Notes: generated by a model from the letters alone, not told the origin. DNA of 64,000 nucleotides from RFPI01 sp964398195 (GCA_964398195.1 CAYNLW010000003.1:1-64000), one strand, 5' to 3'. Shown: positions 8,933 to 18,643, counted from the first letter of the stretch. Translations and numbers: made by a program.

Positions 8933-10446
8933 CAATGCAACCTCGCGCTTTGTGTCAGCCATAAGCGGATTTGTGCAATGCGCTCAGGGCTTACTTGTGG
9001 CCAAGCAAATTGCCATGCCCAGTTGCCTTGTATGGTGCCTGGGGTATTCATGCGGTGCTGGCTATCTAATTGCATGATATCTTGCATAGGAATCATGGCT
9101 AAAAAGGCTGGGCTAGCCAAGGCCAAAGCAATCAGCGTATCGGGCATGGGATATGGAGGCGCTAAATGGTCTAAGCAAGTTGCTGTGCTGTGCTGCGTGC
9201 TCAATTGCAGACTAGTGGATTGCAGGCTAGTGATTTGCTGGCTTAGCAATGCTTGTACTAGCGCCTGCTGTTGCTCAGTCAACTGCTGATACCAGCCCAA
9301 GCTAGTGTCATTATCGTGGGTGCCGGTATACACCACATCTGGCGCTTGGATTTTTTCTGGCAGATAGGGATTGTCGGCGCTGCCATCAAAAGCAAACTGC
9401 AAGATTTTCATGCCGGGCAGAGCGAACTGTTGTTTTAAGGCCAGCACTTGGTCAGTAATAATGCCTAGGTCCTCGGCGATTAATTGAATATCTGGCATCT
9501 GCTTAAAAATACTGTCCAGCAAGGCCGCACCGGGGGCTTCATGCCACACACCATTGACTGCGGTGTTGTCTTGCATGGGGATTTCCCAAGCGGCTTGCAA
9601 GCCACGGAAGTGGTCTATACGCAAAATATCAAACAGCAGCGCTTGCGTTTGCAAACGCTGCACCCACCACGCGAAATCATCTTGCTGCATGGCCGCCCAG
9701 TCATAATGCGGATTGCCCCAGCGCTGGCCGTCAGCCGAGAAATAATCAGGCGGCACCCCGGCCACCACGGTCATCTGCAAGGCTTGGTCTAGCTTAAATT
9801 GCTGTGGCTGCGCCCATACATCGGCACTGTCATACGAAACAAAAATCGGGATATCGCCAAATAATTGCAGGCCTTTTACATGTGCATATTGTTTCAGCGC
9901 CTGCCACTGGCTAAAGAATAAAAACTGGCTAAATTGATGTTGCTGTATAGGCAAAGCCAAGCGCTGACGGGCTTCTGCCAGCGCCTCTGGCTGGCGCAAT
10001 TTAATTGGCGCTGGCCAATCGCACCAAGCTAGTCCGTGATGTTGTTCACGCAAGGCCAGGAATAAGGCAAAGTCATCCAGCCAATGGGCATGGCGCTGAC
10101 AAAAAGCCTGCCACTCTGCTTGCTGTTGCGCATTGGCATACTGGCTAAATTGCTGGTACAGATGCTGGAAAGGCGCATCGCAATGTTGCGGCAAAGCTTG
10201 TTTCAGCCATGATTGCTGGCTGACTTGTTTGAAACAGATAAAGGCTGGATTGCCGGCGTGGGCAGAAAGGCATTGATACGGCGACTTATCTTGATGCGTC
10301 ATATTCACCGGCAAGGTCTGCCACACTTGGCAGCCACAATCATACAGAAAATCGACAAAGCGAAACGCATCTTCCCCCAAGGTGCCGCTGGGCAATGAGC
10401 TGATATGCAGTAATACGCCGGCGATTTTGCGCTGATAATCAAACAT
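8932..10446 (-). CDS. malQ: 4-alpha-glucanotransferase (amylomaltase, GH77)
   Basis: A 504-residue cytoplasmic enzyme that transfers alpha-1,4-glucan segments and releases glucose. GH77 landmarks are all present: GVLLHISSLPS at the N terminus, GDIPIFVSYDSADVW near 198, nucleophile D278 in DILRIDHFRG, acid/base E325 in IAEDLG, and the transition-state aspartate at 378 in YTGTHDND. Residues about 400-415 contain an extra serine/threonine/glutamine stretch encoded by a 15-bp tandem repeat, in a region I take to be a surface loop. It overlaps the GH57 gene upstream by eight bases and the kinase downstream by one, so the three are probably one operon. Confidence 0.95.
   Translation of the reverse strand: MFDYQRKIAGVLLHISSLPSGTLGEDAFRFVDFLYDCGCQVWQTLPVNMTHQDKSPYQCLSAHAGNPAFICFKQVSQQSWLKQALPQHCDAPFQHLYQQFSQYANAQQQAEWQAFCQRHAHWLDDFALFLALREQHHGLAWCDWPAPIKLRQPEALAEARQRLALPIQQHQFSQFLFFSQWQALKQYAHVKGLQLFGDIPIFVSYDSADVWAQPQQFKLDQALQMTVVAGVPPDYFSADGQRWGNPHYDWAAMQQDDFAWWVQRLQTQALLFDILRIDHFRGLQAAWEIPMQDNTAVNGVWHEAPGAALLDSIFKQMPDIQLIAEDLGIITDQVLALKQQFALPGMKILQFAFDGSADNPYLPEKIQAPDVVYTGTHDNDTSLGWYQQLTEQQQALVQALLSQQITSLQSTSLQLSTQHSTATCLDHLAPPYPMPDTLIALALASPAFLAMIPMQDIMQLDSQHRMNTPGTIQGNWAWQFAWPQVSPERIAQIRLWLTQSARLH
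9204..9248 (-). repeat. 15-bp imperfect tandem repeat inside malQ
   Basis: Plus-strand units begin at 9204, 9219 and 9234 (ATTGCAGACTAGTGG, ATTGCAGGCTAGTGA, TTTGCTGGCTTAGCA). Being 15 bases long they keep the reading frame and encode a repeated ITSLQ/STSLQ-like pentapeptide in MalQ. Confidence 0.7.
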
Positions 10447-12166
10447 TCACTTCTTGTCCCCTGCGCATGGTGCCGATATTGTCTGCCTCATCACTGCCTA
10501 AGCTAATCGATTGCTTGAGATGTTGCGGCGCTGGGCGACCCAGCAAGGCATATAAATTAATCAGATTGCTGCGATATAAGCGATCAAAACTTTGCACGCT
10601 CACCGCGTCGTTATAGTCGCCAAACCACCAGAACCAATCTGAGCCCTCGCATATCGCCAACTGTCGCTCACAAGCCGCTTGCTGCTGGGGCGATAGCTGT
10701 CCGGCTTGCATCACTTGGTCATACACCAACTTGGCTTCGCATAATAAATCCCACGCTTGGTTTTTATCTTGCTCGCCTATCCATGTGCTAAAGCTGCCAT
10801 ATACCCAACTGCCGGCAGCGATATCGCTCAGCACCACAGGTGCCGGCAATTGCTTGTTGCGCGTCATGCTAACGATTTCGCTAAATTGCGTGGTTTGGAT
10901 AAAGGGGTGCTGGCTTAGCGCTTCGTATAGCTCTTTGAGGAAATAGAAGCCGTTATAGGGGTAATATTCCCAAGCATTTTCGCCGTCTAAAATCACGCTC
11001 ACCACCGCAGGGCTGTCTTGTTTCTGCTGATAGATCTCTTCTAGTTCACGAATAAAATCGGCCACCGCCACGCTGGCGTGCAGTTTGGCATATTCAAAGC
11101 CTATCTTGTCGGATAGGCTGTCATCGCGGAAGAAACATAAAATCTCATGCTGTTGATGTTTTAGGCAGTAAGCTTGGTATAAATAATCGCTTTTTTCTGG
11201 GATATTGTGCTGGCTGATTTTATGCAAACTATTAGCCAACACCCCCTGCCCTGTGGCTGCCCATTGCACACCTTGTTGCGCCAGCAAACCCAGCGCCGCA
11301 TAACTGACCGCCCCTTCGGCTGGCCACATGCCTTTGGCAGGCGCACCGAAACGCTTGGCATGGCTTTGTTGCGCGGATTGTATATGCGCCAAAGCGCGTT
11401 GCTCGCCATGCGGGTAATGCTTGTGTACCGGCAAAGGCGCGAACGGCATGGCATCACGGCTAGATTTAAAGTCCAATAACAAAGGTAAAATCGGGTGGTA
11501 ATGCGGTGTGGTAGAAACCTCAATGCGCCCCTGCTGCGCCAAACGCTGATAACGCGCCGGCAAGTCTTGCATGATTTGCCCAATCAAATCGAATAATTGC
11601 TTTCTTTCTTGTGCGGTAAATTGCTCGCCCTTGCTCATCAAGCCTTGCACCAATAGATTGTGGCGCTTAATGCTCTCGCCCATCCAAGCCAAGTGATACC
11701 AAGTAATTAAATCGGCCATATATTGGCCAGACAAATAATTCGAGGCGGTAGATTCTTCGTGCTTAAGCGCTTTATAGATATTGTGCAGACGTTGATATTG
11801 CGCATACGGCTCTAGCATTTTTTCGTGGTGGCTCTTAAAGCAACTATCCACAATCAAACAGCGCTCATGCTTATGCAAATATTCCAGATTCTCACGCGCC
11901 AACATGGCCAACAAAGGGTCACGGATATCGCCAGAAGCAAACTGCTGTTGATAATCCTCAAGCTGATCTAGCAAGACCGGCACAAAGTTAAAGCTGACCT
12001 TGATGGCAGGATTTTGCTCTACGTGGTAAGCCATATCGGTATAGTCTTTAATGGCGTGCAGATAAGTCCAGGGTAAACTATATTGACCGCTCAGCGTATC
12101 GCGATAATCAGGCTGATGCATATGCCAGTACAGATTGAGATAGAGCTTGGACGGGTGTTGGGACAT
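10439..12166 (-). CDS. GH57 family alpha-glucan-active glycoside hydrolase
   Basis: A 575-residue cytoplasmic GH57 protein. Conserved GH57 regions are recognisable: WHMHQPDY near 14-21, the probable nucleophile E284 in MWPAEGAVS, the probable acid/base D394 in ILDGENAWEYYPYNG, and FWWFGDYNDA near the C terminus. The family includes amylopullulanases, alpha-amylases, glucanotransferases and branching enzymes, so the exact activity is open. Since glgB (GH13) and malQ are close, a debranching or amylase role in glycogen breakdown is my preferred guess. It overlaps malQ by eight bases and lies 111 bases after glgC on the same strand. Confidence 0.85.
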   Translation of the reverse strand: MSQHPSKLYLNLYWHMHQPDYRDTLSGQYSLPWTYLHAIKDYTDMAYHVEQNPAIKVSFNFVPVLLDQLEDYQQQFASGDIRDPLLAMLARENLEYLHKHERCLIVDSCFKSHHEKMLEPYAQYQRLHNIYKALKHEESTASNYLSGQYMADLITWYHLAWMGESIKRHNLLVQGLMSKGEQFTAQERKQLFDLIGQIMQDLPARYQRLAQQGRIEVSTTPHYHPILPLLLDFKSSRDAMPFAPLPVHKHYPHGEQRALAHIQSAQQSHAKRFGAPAKGMWPAEGAVSYAALGLLAQQGVQWAATGQGVLANSLHKISQHNIPEKSDYLYQAYCLKHQQHEILCFFRDDSLSDKIGFEYAKLHASVAVADFIRELEEIYQQKQDSPAVVSVILDGENAWEYYPYNGFYFLKELYEALSQHPFIQTTQFSEIVSMTRNKQLPAPVVLSDIAAGSWVYGSFSTWIGEQDKNQAWDLLCEAKLVYDQVMQAGQLSPQQQAACERQLAICEGSDWFWWFGDYNDAVSVQSFDRLYRSNLINLYALLGRPAPQHLKQSISLGSDEADNIGTMRRGQEVNV

Positions 12167-12189
12167 AGAGATACTTTCAAACGCTAAAA

Positions 12190-12222
12190 AACAAACAAAA
12201 TTAATGGCTAATCGCTTAGCCT
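12190..12222 (-). terminator. Possible weak terminator after glgC
   Basis: On the minus strand a 6-bp stem with a four-base loop (plus-strand GGCTAA 12206-12211 and TTAGCC 12216-12221) is followed by a T-rich run (ATTAATTTTGTTTGTTTTTT read downstream). The stem is short, so read-through into the GH57 gene is likely. Confidence 0.4.
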
Positions 12223-12277
12223 AAGGTGATTAACAAACGCTGTACTTTAAATAAAAAAACATCAAGCAAGCAGCGCA

Positions 12278-13555
12278 TCAACGAATCCTATGCGTAGGTT
12301 TGCCTAACATGGCCGGCGTGACTAGGGTAATGCCCTGCTCAGTGACAAAAAAACGTTTTTTGTCTTGTACTGGGTCAAAGCCTATCTGCATCCCTTCGGG
12401 GATTTGTGAACCTTTGTCCACCACCACTTTGTTTAATTTGACATGGCGCCCTATGGTTACCTCAGGCAATATCACCGAGTCGCGGATATCGCAATAACTG
12501 TGTACGCGCACATCAGAAAATAAGACCGATTGATTGATTTTTGAGCCGCTGACGATGCAACCGCCAGAAATCAATGAATCCGTGGCGGTGCCACAGCGAT
12601 CTTTGTTGTTAAACACAAACTTGGCCGGTGGCAGTTGTTCCTGATAAGTCCAAATCGGCCAATCACGGTCATATAAATTCAATTCAGGGGTCACTTTGGT
12701 CAATTCCATATTGGCTTCCCAATAGGCATCTACCGTCCCGACATCGCGCCAATAGTAATTATTATCCTTGGCACCTACACAGCTATCGGTAAAGCGATGG
12801 GCAAACACGCGATATTTATTGATAATTCTGGGGATAATATCTTTACCAAAATCATGCTCAGACTTGCTGTCATCAGCGTCATAAATCAGTTGTTCATATA
12901 AAAATGCCGCCGAAAAAACATAAATCCCCATGCTAGCAAACGCCTGTTCTGGGTTATCTGGCAAAGGTTGGGGATGATCAGGTTTCTCTTGAAACTCGAT
13001 AACCCTATCGTCGTTGTCTACCCCTATCACACCAAATGACTTGGCATCTTGCAGTGGCACATTGATACAGGCGATAGTGAGATCAGCTTTTTTATTCACA
13101 TGCGCTGCCAACATTTGGCCGTAGTCCATTTTATAAATATGGTCGCCGGCCAAAATCAGCACATATTCGGCGCCTATATTGCGCATAATATCCAGGTTCT
13201 GAAACACTGCATCAGCTGTGCCTTTGTACCAATCTTCTTTGACCCGCTGTTGCGCCGGCCATAGCTCAACAAACTCGTTAAACTCGCCACGCAAAAACCC
13301 CCAACCACGTTGGATATGCTGATTTAAGCTATGCGACTTATATTGCGTCGCCACACCAATACGACGTATGCCTGAGTTAATGCAGTTGGATAAGGGAAAA
13401 TCAATAATGCGGTATTTGCCACCAAACGGCACCGCCGGCTTGGCGCGCGAATCGGTCAGACTCTTTAAGCGCGAACCTCGACCGCCCGCCAAAATCAGCG
13501 CAACGGTGTTTTTGGTCAAGGCACTAATAAACCGCGATGTCATTTCCTGCTGCAT
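12278..13555 (-). CDS. glgC: Glucose-1-phosphate adenylyltransferase (ADP-glucose pyrophosphorylase)
   Basis: A 425-residue enzyme making ADP-glucose, the donor for glycogen synthesis. Signatures: ILAGGRGSRLKSLTDSRAKP near the N terminus (nucleotide loop with the GlgC pattern), PFGGKYRIIDFPLSNCINSG, GTADAVFQN, the Glc-1-P region EFQEKPDHP, and a C-terminal left-handed beta-helix domain. Start ATG 13555 is preferred over the upstream TTG 13570 because AGGAG sits seven bases before the ATG and overlaps that TTG codon. It is divergent from glgB, with about 150 bases between the starts. No ADP-glucose-using synthase (glgA) is present in the window. Confidence 0.96.
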   Translation of the reverse strand: MQQEMTSRFISALTKNTVALILAGGRGSRLKSLTDSRAKPAVPFGGKYRIIDFPLSNCINSGIRRIGVATQYKSHSLNQHIQRGWGFLRGEFNEFVELWPAQQRVKEDWYKGTADAVFQNLDIMRNIGAEYVLILAGDHIYKMDYGQMLAAHVNKKADLTIACINVPLQDAKSFGVIGVDNDDRVIEFQEKPDHPQPLPDNPEQAFASMGIYVFSAAFLYEQLIYDADDSKSEHDFGKDIIPRIINKYRVFAHRFTDSCVGAKDNNYYWRDVGTVDAYWEANMELTKVTPELNLYDRDWPIWTYQEQLPPAKFVFNNKDRCGTATDSLISGGCIVSGSKINQSVLFSDVRVHSYCDIRDSVILPEVTIGRHVKLNKVVVDKGSQIPEGMQIGFDPVQDKKRFFVTEQGITLVTPAMLGKPTHRIR

Positions 13556-13608
13556 GGTGTCACTCCTCAATGATTTTTCATTGTAAGCACGAAGATGGGC
13601 TGGAGAGT

Positions 13609-13617
13609 TGCTATAAT
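13609..13617 (+). promoter_or_regulatory. Extended -10 promoter for glgB
   Basis: TGCTATAAT is a perfect extended -10 element (TGn plus TATAAT at 13612-13617). No good -35 hexamer is seen at 17 bases. It lies about 90 bases before the proposed glgB start, in the divergent glgC-glgB gap, giving a leader of about 85 nt. Confidence 0.6.
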
Positions 13618-13708
13618 GCGCCCTATGCCTGTGTTCATTATAGGCACGATATCAAAGGATAATCTAGCCCTAAACTCAAGCCTTACCACATCTTTTGAGA
13701 GATTTATT

Positions 13709-15877
13709 TTGAAAAAAATTCCTAGCGCATTAGACAAAATTCTGGCCGCCACTCAGCACGATCCATTCGCTTGCTTGGGCGCGCATCTGCAAGATGACGC
13801 TAGCACATTGGTGACTTGCTTTCAGCCTTATGCCGACAAGCTAGAAATTAAAATCAAACAGCGCTGGAAGGCTTTAGACAAGATACACCCCGCTGGGCTA
13901 TTTACACTCTCCAGCAAACAAGCGATTAGCAGCCCCTATCTATTGCGTGTCAGCCAAGGCGAGCATCAGTATCAAATCTATGATGCGTATAGCTTTGGCA
14001 GCAGTTTATCGGCTGAGGATTTGTATCTATTTGCGCAAGGCCGACTGAATATGGCTTATCGCATGTTGGGCGCGCAAGTAATGCAACTACAAGGGGTGTC
14101 TGGTGTGCGATTTGCAGTGTGGGCGCCGAATGCCGAGCGGGTCAGCGTGATAGGTGACTTTAATCGTTGGGATGGGCGCGTGCATAGCATGCGAACGCAT
14201 GGTAGTAGCGGCATATGGGAAATTTTTATCCCGCATTTATGCAGCGATGATTTATACAAATTTGAAATACGCAATCGCCATACTGGCCATGTGTTAGTCA
14301 AAACCGACCCCTATGGCTTTGCCTTTGAAGCCCGCCCAGGCACGGCCGCTAAAGTGGTTGATCTCAACCATTTTGCTTGGCAAGACCAAGACTGGCTTAA
14401 GCAGCGCCAGCAAGCCGATTGGCTGCATACCCCAATGAACTGTTATGAATGCCATTTAGGTTCTTGGCATAAATCAGCGCAAGGCGAATTTCTCAATTTC
14501 GAGCAAATTGCTGACCAGTTGATTCCATACTTGCAACAAATGGGCTATACCCATCTCGAGTTAATGCCCATCTCTGAGCATCCGCTAACCGAGTCTTGGG
14601 GCTATCAAACCACTGGCTATTACGCGGTGACCACACGCTATGGCACGCCTGCGCAATTTAAAAGCTTTATCAATCGCCTACATCAAGCCAATATCGGTGT
14701 GATTCTGGATTGGGTGCCCGGCCACTTCCCAAAAGATGATTGGGCCTTAGCGCGCTTTGATGGCACGGCTTTGTATGAACACGAAGACCCCAGATTAGGC
14801 GAACACCAAGATTGGGGCACTTATATTTTTAATTACGGCCGCAATGAGGTGCGCAATTTTCTCTTGGCCAATGCCTATTTCTGGCTGTCTGAATACCATA
14901 TCGACGGCCTGCGGGTGGATGCGGTGGCGTCTATGTTGTATTTAGACTATTCGCGCAAACAAGGCGAATGGCTGCCTAATCAATATGGCGGTAGAGAAAA
15001 TTTAGACGCCATCGAATTCTTAAAACAACTTAATTTAATGGTGCACGAGCACTTCCCCGGCAGCTTTACCATCGCCGAGGAGTCCACTTCTTGGCCTATG
15101 ATTTCTAGACCAGTGTACGCTGGCGGCTTGGGCTTTTCTATGAAGTGGAATATGGGCTGGATGAATGACACACTGAGTTATATAGAAAATGACCCGGTGC
15201 ACAGACAATATCACCACAACAAACTGACTTTTGGCCAGCTATATGCCTACAGTGAGAATTTTTTCTTACCCTTCTCGCATGACGAAGTGGTACACGGCAA
15301 AAAATCTTTATTAGATAAAATGCCTGGCGACGCATGGCAGCGCTTTGCCAATCTAAGATTGTTGCTATGCCATCAAATGTGCACCCCCGGCAAAAAGTTA
15401 AATTTTATGGGCAATGAATTTGCCCAAGGCCGTGAATGGAACGTGAATAGCGCCTTAGATTGGTATCTGCTGGACAACCATTGGCACCAAGGGGTGCAAA
15501 AAGCGGTGCGTGATTTAAATCATTTATATCTTGCCATTGCCGCACTGCATGAATTGGATTTTGAGGGGCAAGGCTTTGAATGGATAGATTGCAATGACGC
15601 TAGCCACTCTACCCTCAGCTATATCCGACGCGCACGCGACGGCAGTTTTGTATTAGTATTATTGAACTTCACGCCAGTGCCTAGACACCACCATCGCATC
15701 AATATTCCGGAAGCTGGCGAGTATGAAGAACTTTTTAACAGCGATAGCAACCAATATGGTGGTAGCAATTTAGGTAATGCAGGAAAAATTCATAGCGAAC
15801 AAGTGGCATGGATGGGACCGCATCTGCATCTCACGCTGCCGCCTTTAGCAGGATTGATTCTACGAAAAATTGCATAA
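13709..15877 (+). CDS. glgB: 1,4-alpha-glucan branching enzyme (GH13)
   Basis: About 722 residues; makes alpha-1,6 branches in glycogen. An N-terminal GlgB-type domain (HDPFACLGAH) is followed by a CBM48 (FAVWAPNAERVSVIGDFN), then the GH13 barrel with GLRVDAVASMLYLDY (nucleophile aspartate), TIAEESTSWP (acid/base glutamate) and PFSHDEVVHGK (third acid). The frame is open further upstream, but that extension lacks family similarity. I choose TTG 13709, which gives MKKIPSALDKI and the usual length, with a purine-rich GAGAGA upstream. pgi follows 56 bases later. It works with glgC on the opposite strand. Confidence 0.95.
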   Translation: MKKIPSALDKILAATQHDPFACLGAHLQDDASTLVTCFQPYADKLEIKIKQRWKALDKIHPAGLFTLSSKQAISSPYLLRVSQGEHQYQIYDAYSFGSSLSAEDLYLFAQGRLNMAYRMLGAQVMQLQGVSGVRFAVWAPNAERVSVIGDFNRWDGRVHSMRTHGSSGIWEIFIPHLCSDDLYKFEIRNRHTGHVLVKTDPYGFAFEARPGTAAKVVDLNHFAWQDQDWLKQRQQADWLHTPMNCYECHLGSWHKSAQGEFLNFEQIADQLIPYLQQMGYTHLELMPISEHPLTESWGYQTTGYYAVTTRYGTPAQFKSFINRLHQANIGVILDWVPGHFPKDDWALARFDGTALYEHEDPRLGEHQDWGTYIFNYGRNEVRNFLLANAYFWLSEYHIDGLRVDAVASMLYLDYSRKQGEWLPNQYGGRENLDAIEFLKQLNLMVHEHFPGSFTIAEESTSWPMISRPVYAGGLGFSMKWNMGWMNDTLSYIENDPVHRQYHHNKLTFGQLYAYSENFFLPFSHDEVVHGKKSLLDKMPGDAWQRFANLRLLLCHQMCTPGKKLNFMGNEFAQGREWNVNSALDWYLLDNHWHQGVQKAVRDLNHLYLAIAALHELDFEGQGFEWIDCNDASHSTLSYIRRARDGSFVLVLLNFTPVPRHHHRINIPEAGEYEELFNSDSNQYGGSNLGNAGKIHSEQVAWMGPHLHLTLPPLAGLILRKIA

Positions 15878-15899
15878 GATTTATGTAACACTTTAACGA

Positions 15900-15905
15900 T
15901 ATAAT
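15900..15905 (+). promoter_or_regulatory. Possible -10 element for pgi
   Basis: A perfect TATAAT stands 28 bases before the pgi ATG, in the glgB-pgi gap. No convincing -35 element lies at the usual distance, so this is tentative; pgi may also be read through from glgB. Confidence 0.4.
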
Positions 15906-15933
15906 TTCATATTCATCAACAATAGAAACAAGT

Positions 15934-17592
15934 ATGACTAACCCTACACAAACGCCAGCATGGCAAGCCTTAGCCCAACACTACCAAGAAATTTCCCCTT
16001 TGCATATGCGCGATATGTTCGCAGAAGATATGCAACGCGCGGACAAATTCAGCCTGCAAGTAGATGACTTTTTGCTGGATTACTCCAAACAAAGAATCAA
16101 TCAAACCACCTTAGATTTGCTGCTACAACTGGCTCAGCAATGCGATATCGAAGCTTGGCGTGAGCGCATGTTTAGCGGTGAGAAAATCAACTTTACTGAA
16201 AATCGCGCAGTGCTACATACCGCTTTGCGTAACCGCAGCAATCAGCCAGTATTGGTCGATGGCAAAGATGTTATGCCGGAAGTGAATCGCGTATTACAAA
16301 AAATGCGTAGCTTTACTGAACAAGTGCGTAGCGGCGCATGGAAGGGTTATAGCAATAAAGCCATCGATACCATCGTCAATATCGGCATAGGCGGTTCAGA
16401 CCTAGGCCCTGTGATGGTCTGTCATGCTTTAAAGCCCTATGCCAGCCAACAGTTACAAGTGCATTTTGTATCCAATATTGATGGCACACATTTAGCGCAA
16501 ACTTTGCAGCAATGTAATCCAGAAACCACGCTGTTTATCGTTGCCTCAAAAACCTTTACTACGCAAGAAACCATGACCAATGCGCGTTCAGCCAGAAGCT
16601 GGTTTTTACAACATGCACAAGATAGACAGCATATTGCCAAACACTTTGTCGCCCTCTCTACCAATGCGATGGCGGTAGAAGAATTTGGTATAGACCCGAT
16701 CAATATGTTCGAGTTTTGGGACTGGGTAGGCGGTCGTTATTCCTTATGGTCGGCGATAGGTTTATCTATCGCGCTGTATATAGGTATGGATCATTTTGAA
16801 CAGTTATTGTCTGGCGCACACGCTATGGACAAGCACTTTAAAGAAGCGCCATTAGCGCGCAATATGCCGGTGATCATGGCCATGTTGGGGATTTGGTATA
16901 ACAATTTCTTTCATTGTGAAACCCACGCTATCTTGCCGTATGACCAAGGCTTATCCCGATTCCCTGCCTATTTGCAACAAGGCGATATGGAAAGCAATGG
17001 TAAGTTTGTCAATCGCAGTGGCCACCGCATTGAATACTCAACTGGTCCGATTATTTGGGGCGAGCCCGGTACCAATGGCCAACATGCGTTTTACCAATTA
17101 ATACACCAAGGCAATAAGCTGATTCCTTGCGATTTTATTATTCCTATTCATAGCCAATATGCGGTTGGCGAGCAAGGCGATGAGCACCATAAGATTTTAT
17201 TGGCCAATATGCTGGCGCAGACCAAGGCTTTGATGCAGGGCAAAACTTCTAAAGAAGCCAAAGCCGAATTAGAAACGCAAGGTTTAGACCATCATACGAT
17301 TATGACTTTATTGCCGCACCGCGTATTCGGCGGCAATCGCCCAACCAATACGCTTATCATGGATAAACTCGATCCATTTAGTCTAGGTAAATTAATCGCC
17401 TTGTATGAACACAAAATTTTTGTGCAAGGCATCGTGTGGAATATCAATTCCTTTGACCAATGGGGTGTGGAATACGGCAAACAGATTGCGCAAAAAATCC
17501 TGCCACAGTTGTCTAGCAAGCAAGAGATTAGCGACCACGACAGCTCTACCAATCAGTTGATTAATTATTTTAAGCAGCGCAAAGCTAAATAA
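15934..17592 (+). CDS. pgi: Glucose-6-phosphate isomerase
   Basis: A 552-residue cytosolic enzyme interconverting glucose-6-phosphate and fructose-6-phosphate. Both PGI signature regions are present: DWVGGRYSLWSAIGLS in the middle and GIVWNINSFDQWGVEYGK near the C terminus, along with NIGIGGSDLGP and the catalytic glutamate and histidine segments (GDMESNGK, YQLIHQG). Length is normal for the proteobacterial form. It follows glgB and links alpha-glucan turnover to central sugar phosphate flow. No strong Shine-Dalgarno is visible before the ATG. A strong terminator follows. Confidence 0.97.
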   Translation: MTNPTQTPAWQALAQHYQEISPLHMRDMFAEDMQRADKFSLQVDDFLLDYSKQRINQTTLDLLLQLAQQCDIEAWRERMFSGEKINFTENRAVLHTALRNRSNQPVLVDGKDVMPEVNRVLQKMRSFTEQVRSGAWKGYSNKAIDTIVNIGIGGSDLGPVMVCHALKPYASQQLQVHFVSNIDGTHLAQTLQQCNPETTLFIVASKTFTTQETMTNARSARSWFLQHAQDRQHIAKHFVALSTNAMAVEEFGIDPINMFEFWDWVGGRYSLWSAIGLSIALYIGMDHFEQLLSGAHAMDKHFKEAPLARNMPVIMAMLGIWYNNFFHCETHAILPYDQGLSRFPAYLQQGDMESNGKFVNRSGHRIEYSTGPIIWGEPGTNGQHAFYQLIHQGNKLIPCDFIIPIHSQYAVGEQGDEHHKILLANMLAQTKALMQGKTSKEAKAELETQGLDHHTIMTLLPHRVFGGNRPTNTLIMDKLDPFSLGKLIALYEHKIFVQGIVWNINSFDQWGVEYGKQIAQKILPQLSSKQEISDHDSSTNQLINYFKQRKAK

Positions 17593-17610
17593 GCTGTTCC
17601 ATACACTAAT

Positions 17611-17649
17611 AAAAAAGCCGAGCGATGAAACATCTGCTCGGCTTTTTTA
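17611..17649. terminator. Bidirectional rho-independent terminator between pgi and sppA
   Basis: A 13-bp stem AAAAAAGCCGAGC / GCTCGGCTTTTTT (17611-17623 with 17635-17647) with an 11-base loop. The A and T runs flank both sides, so it can end pgi on the plus strand and sppA on the minus strand. Confidence 0.9.
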
Positions 17650-17701
17650 ATGCTTGTGTGATTGAATGCTGCTAACTTGTTTTACCCTTGCACTGGGTGC
17701 A

Positions 17702-18643
17702 TTAACGCATTTGGAAAGAATTCACTAAAGTTTGCGTCATGGAAGCACCCAACTTTTTCGCCAAACGATTGGCGAAATCGTCTTTGCTGGTGAAATCGAC
17801 GATATTTTCTTCTTTGATCACTTCTCTAGCGACATAATCCGCACTGCCTAAACCATCAGCCAAACCAAGTTGCACGCTGCGCTCGCCGTTCCAGAATAAG
17901 CCAGTAAAAATATCTGGGTCATCTTGTAAACGATTGCCACGTCCCTCTTTCACCACTTGAATAAACTGCTGATGCACTTCGTCTAAGACATTTTGCATAT
18001 ATTGTTTATGCTTGGGATTTACTGGTGAGAACGCGTCTAACATGGCTTTGTTTTCGCCGGCAGTCATTAAGCGCCGCTCCACGCCTAGTTTTTGCATTGC
18101 GCCAGTAAAGCCAAAGCCATCCATCAACACCCCTATAGAGCCGACGATGCTAGCTTTATCAACATAAATTTTGTCGCTTGCCACAGCGATGTAATAACCG
18201 CCAGAAGCACAAATATCTTCTACTACGGTATATACCGGAATCTTTGGATGCAATTTCTTTTGCCTACGAATTTCATCATTGATAATGCCGGCCTGCACTG
18301 GACTGCCGCCGGGACTATTGATGCGCAAAATAATGCCTTTGGTATAGTGGCTGTCATAGGCTTCGCGCAGACTGGCGATCACATCATCTGCAGTCACTTC
18401 ATCGGCAGCCCCTATCACCCCTTGTATATCAATTAATGCGGTGTGATTACTATTGCTGCGCATCTTGCTATCACCTACCCAGTCGAATAAATAGAACAGC
18501 AATAAGAACAAATAAATAAAAGTCAGGATTCTAAATACATTGCGCCAAAAACGATTCTTTTGCTGTTCAAGCAAACTAGACTTGAGCAGATGATGCAAAG
18601 CGTCTTTTTCTAGGTGTTCAGATTCTTGTTCACGTGTAGTCAT
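17702..18643 (-). CDS. sppA: S49 family signal peptide peptidase (SppA-like)
   Basis: A 313-residue inner-membrane serine peptidase thought to degrade cleaved signal peptides. One transmembrane anchor (about residues 33-50, ending VFRILTFIYLFLLLFYLF) is followed by a ClpP-like domain: RINSPGGSPV near 107, the likely nucleophile serine in CASGGYYIAVASDK, GSIGVLMDGFG, and the likely catalytic lysine in GENKAMLDAFSP. It is the short (36K-type) single-domain form. It is last in the rluC-HAD-Rieske-sppA minus-strand group. Confidence 0.9.
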   Translation of the reverse strand: MTTREQESEHLEKDALHHLLKSSLLEQQKNRFWRNVFRILTFIYLFLLLFYLFDWVGDSKMRSNSNHTALIDIQGVIGAADEVTADDVIASLREAYDSHYTKGIILRINSPGGSPVQAGIINDEIRRQKKLHPKIPVYTVVEDICASGGYYIAVASDKIYVDKASIVGSIGVLMDGFGFTGAMQKLGVERRLMTAGENKAMLDAFSPVNPKHKQYMQNVLDEVHQQFIQVVKEGRGNRLQDDPDIFTGLFWNGERSVQLGLADGLGSADYVAREVIKEENIVDFTSKDDFANRLAKKLGASMTQTLVNSFQMR

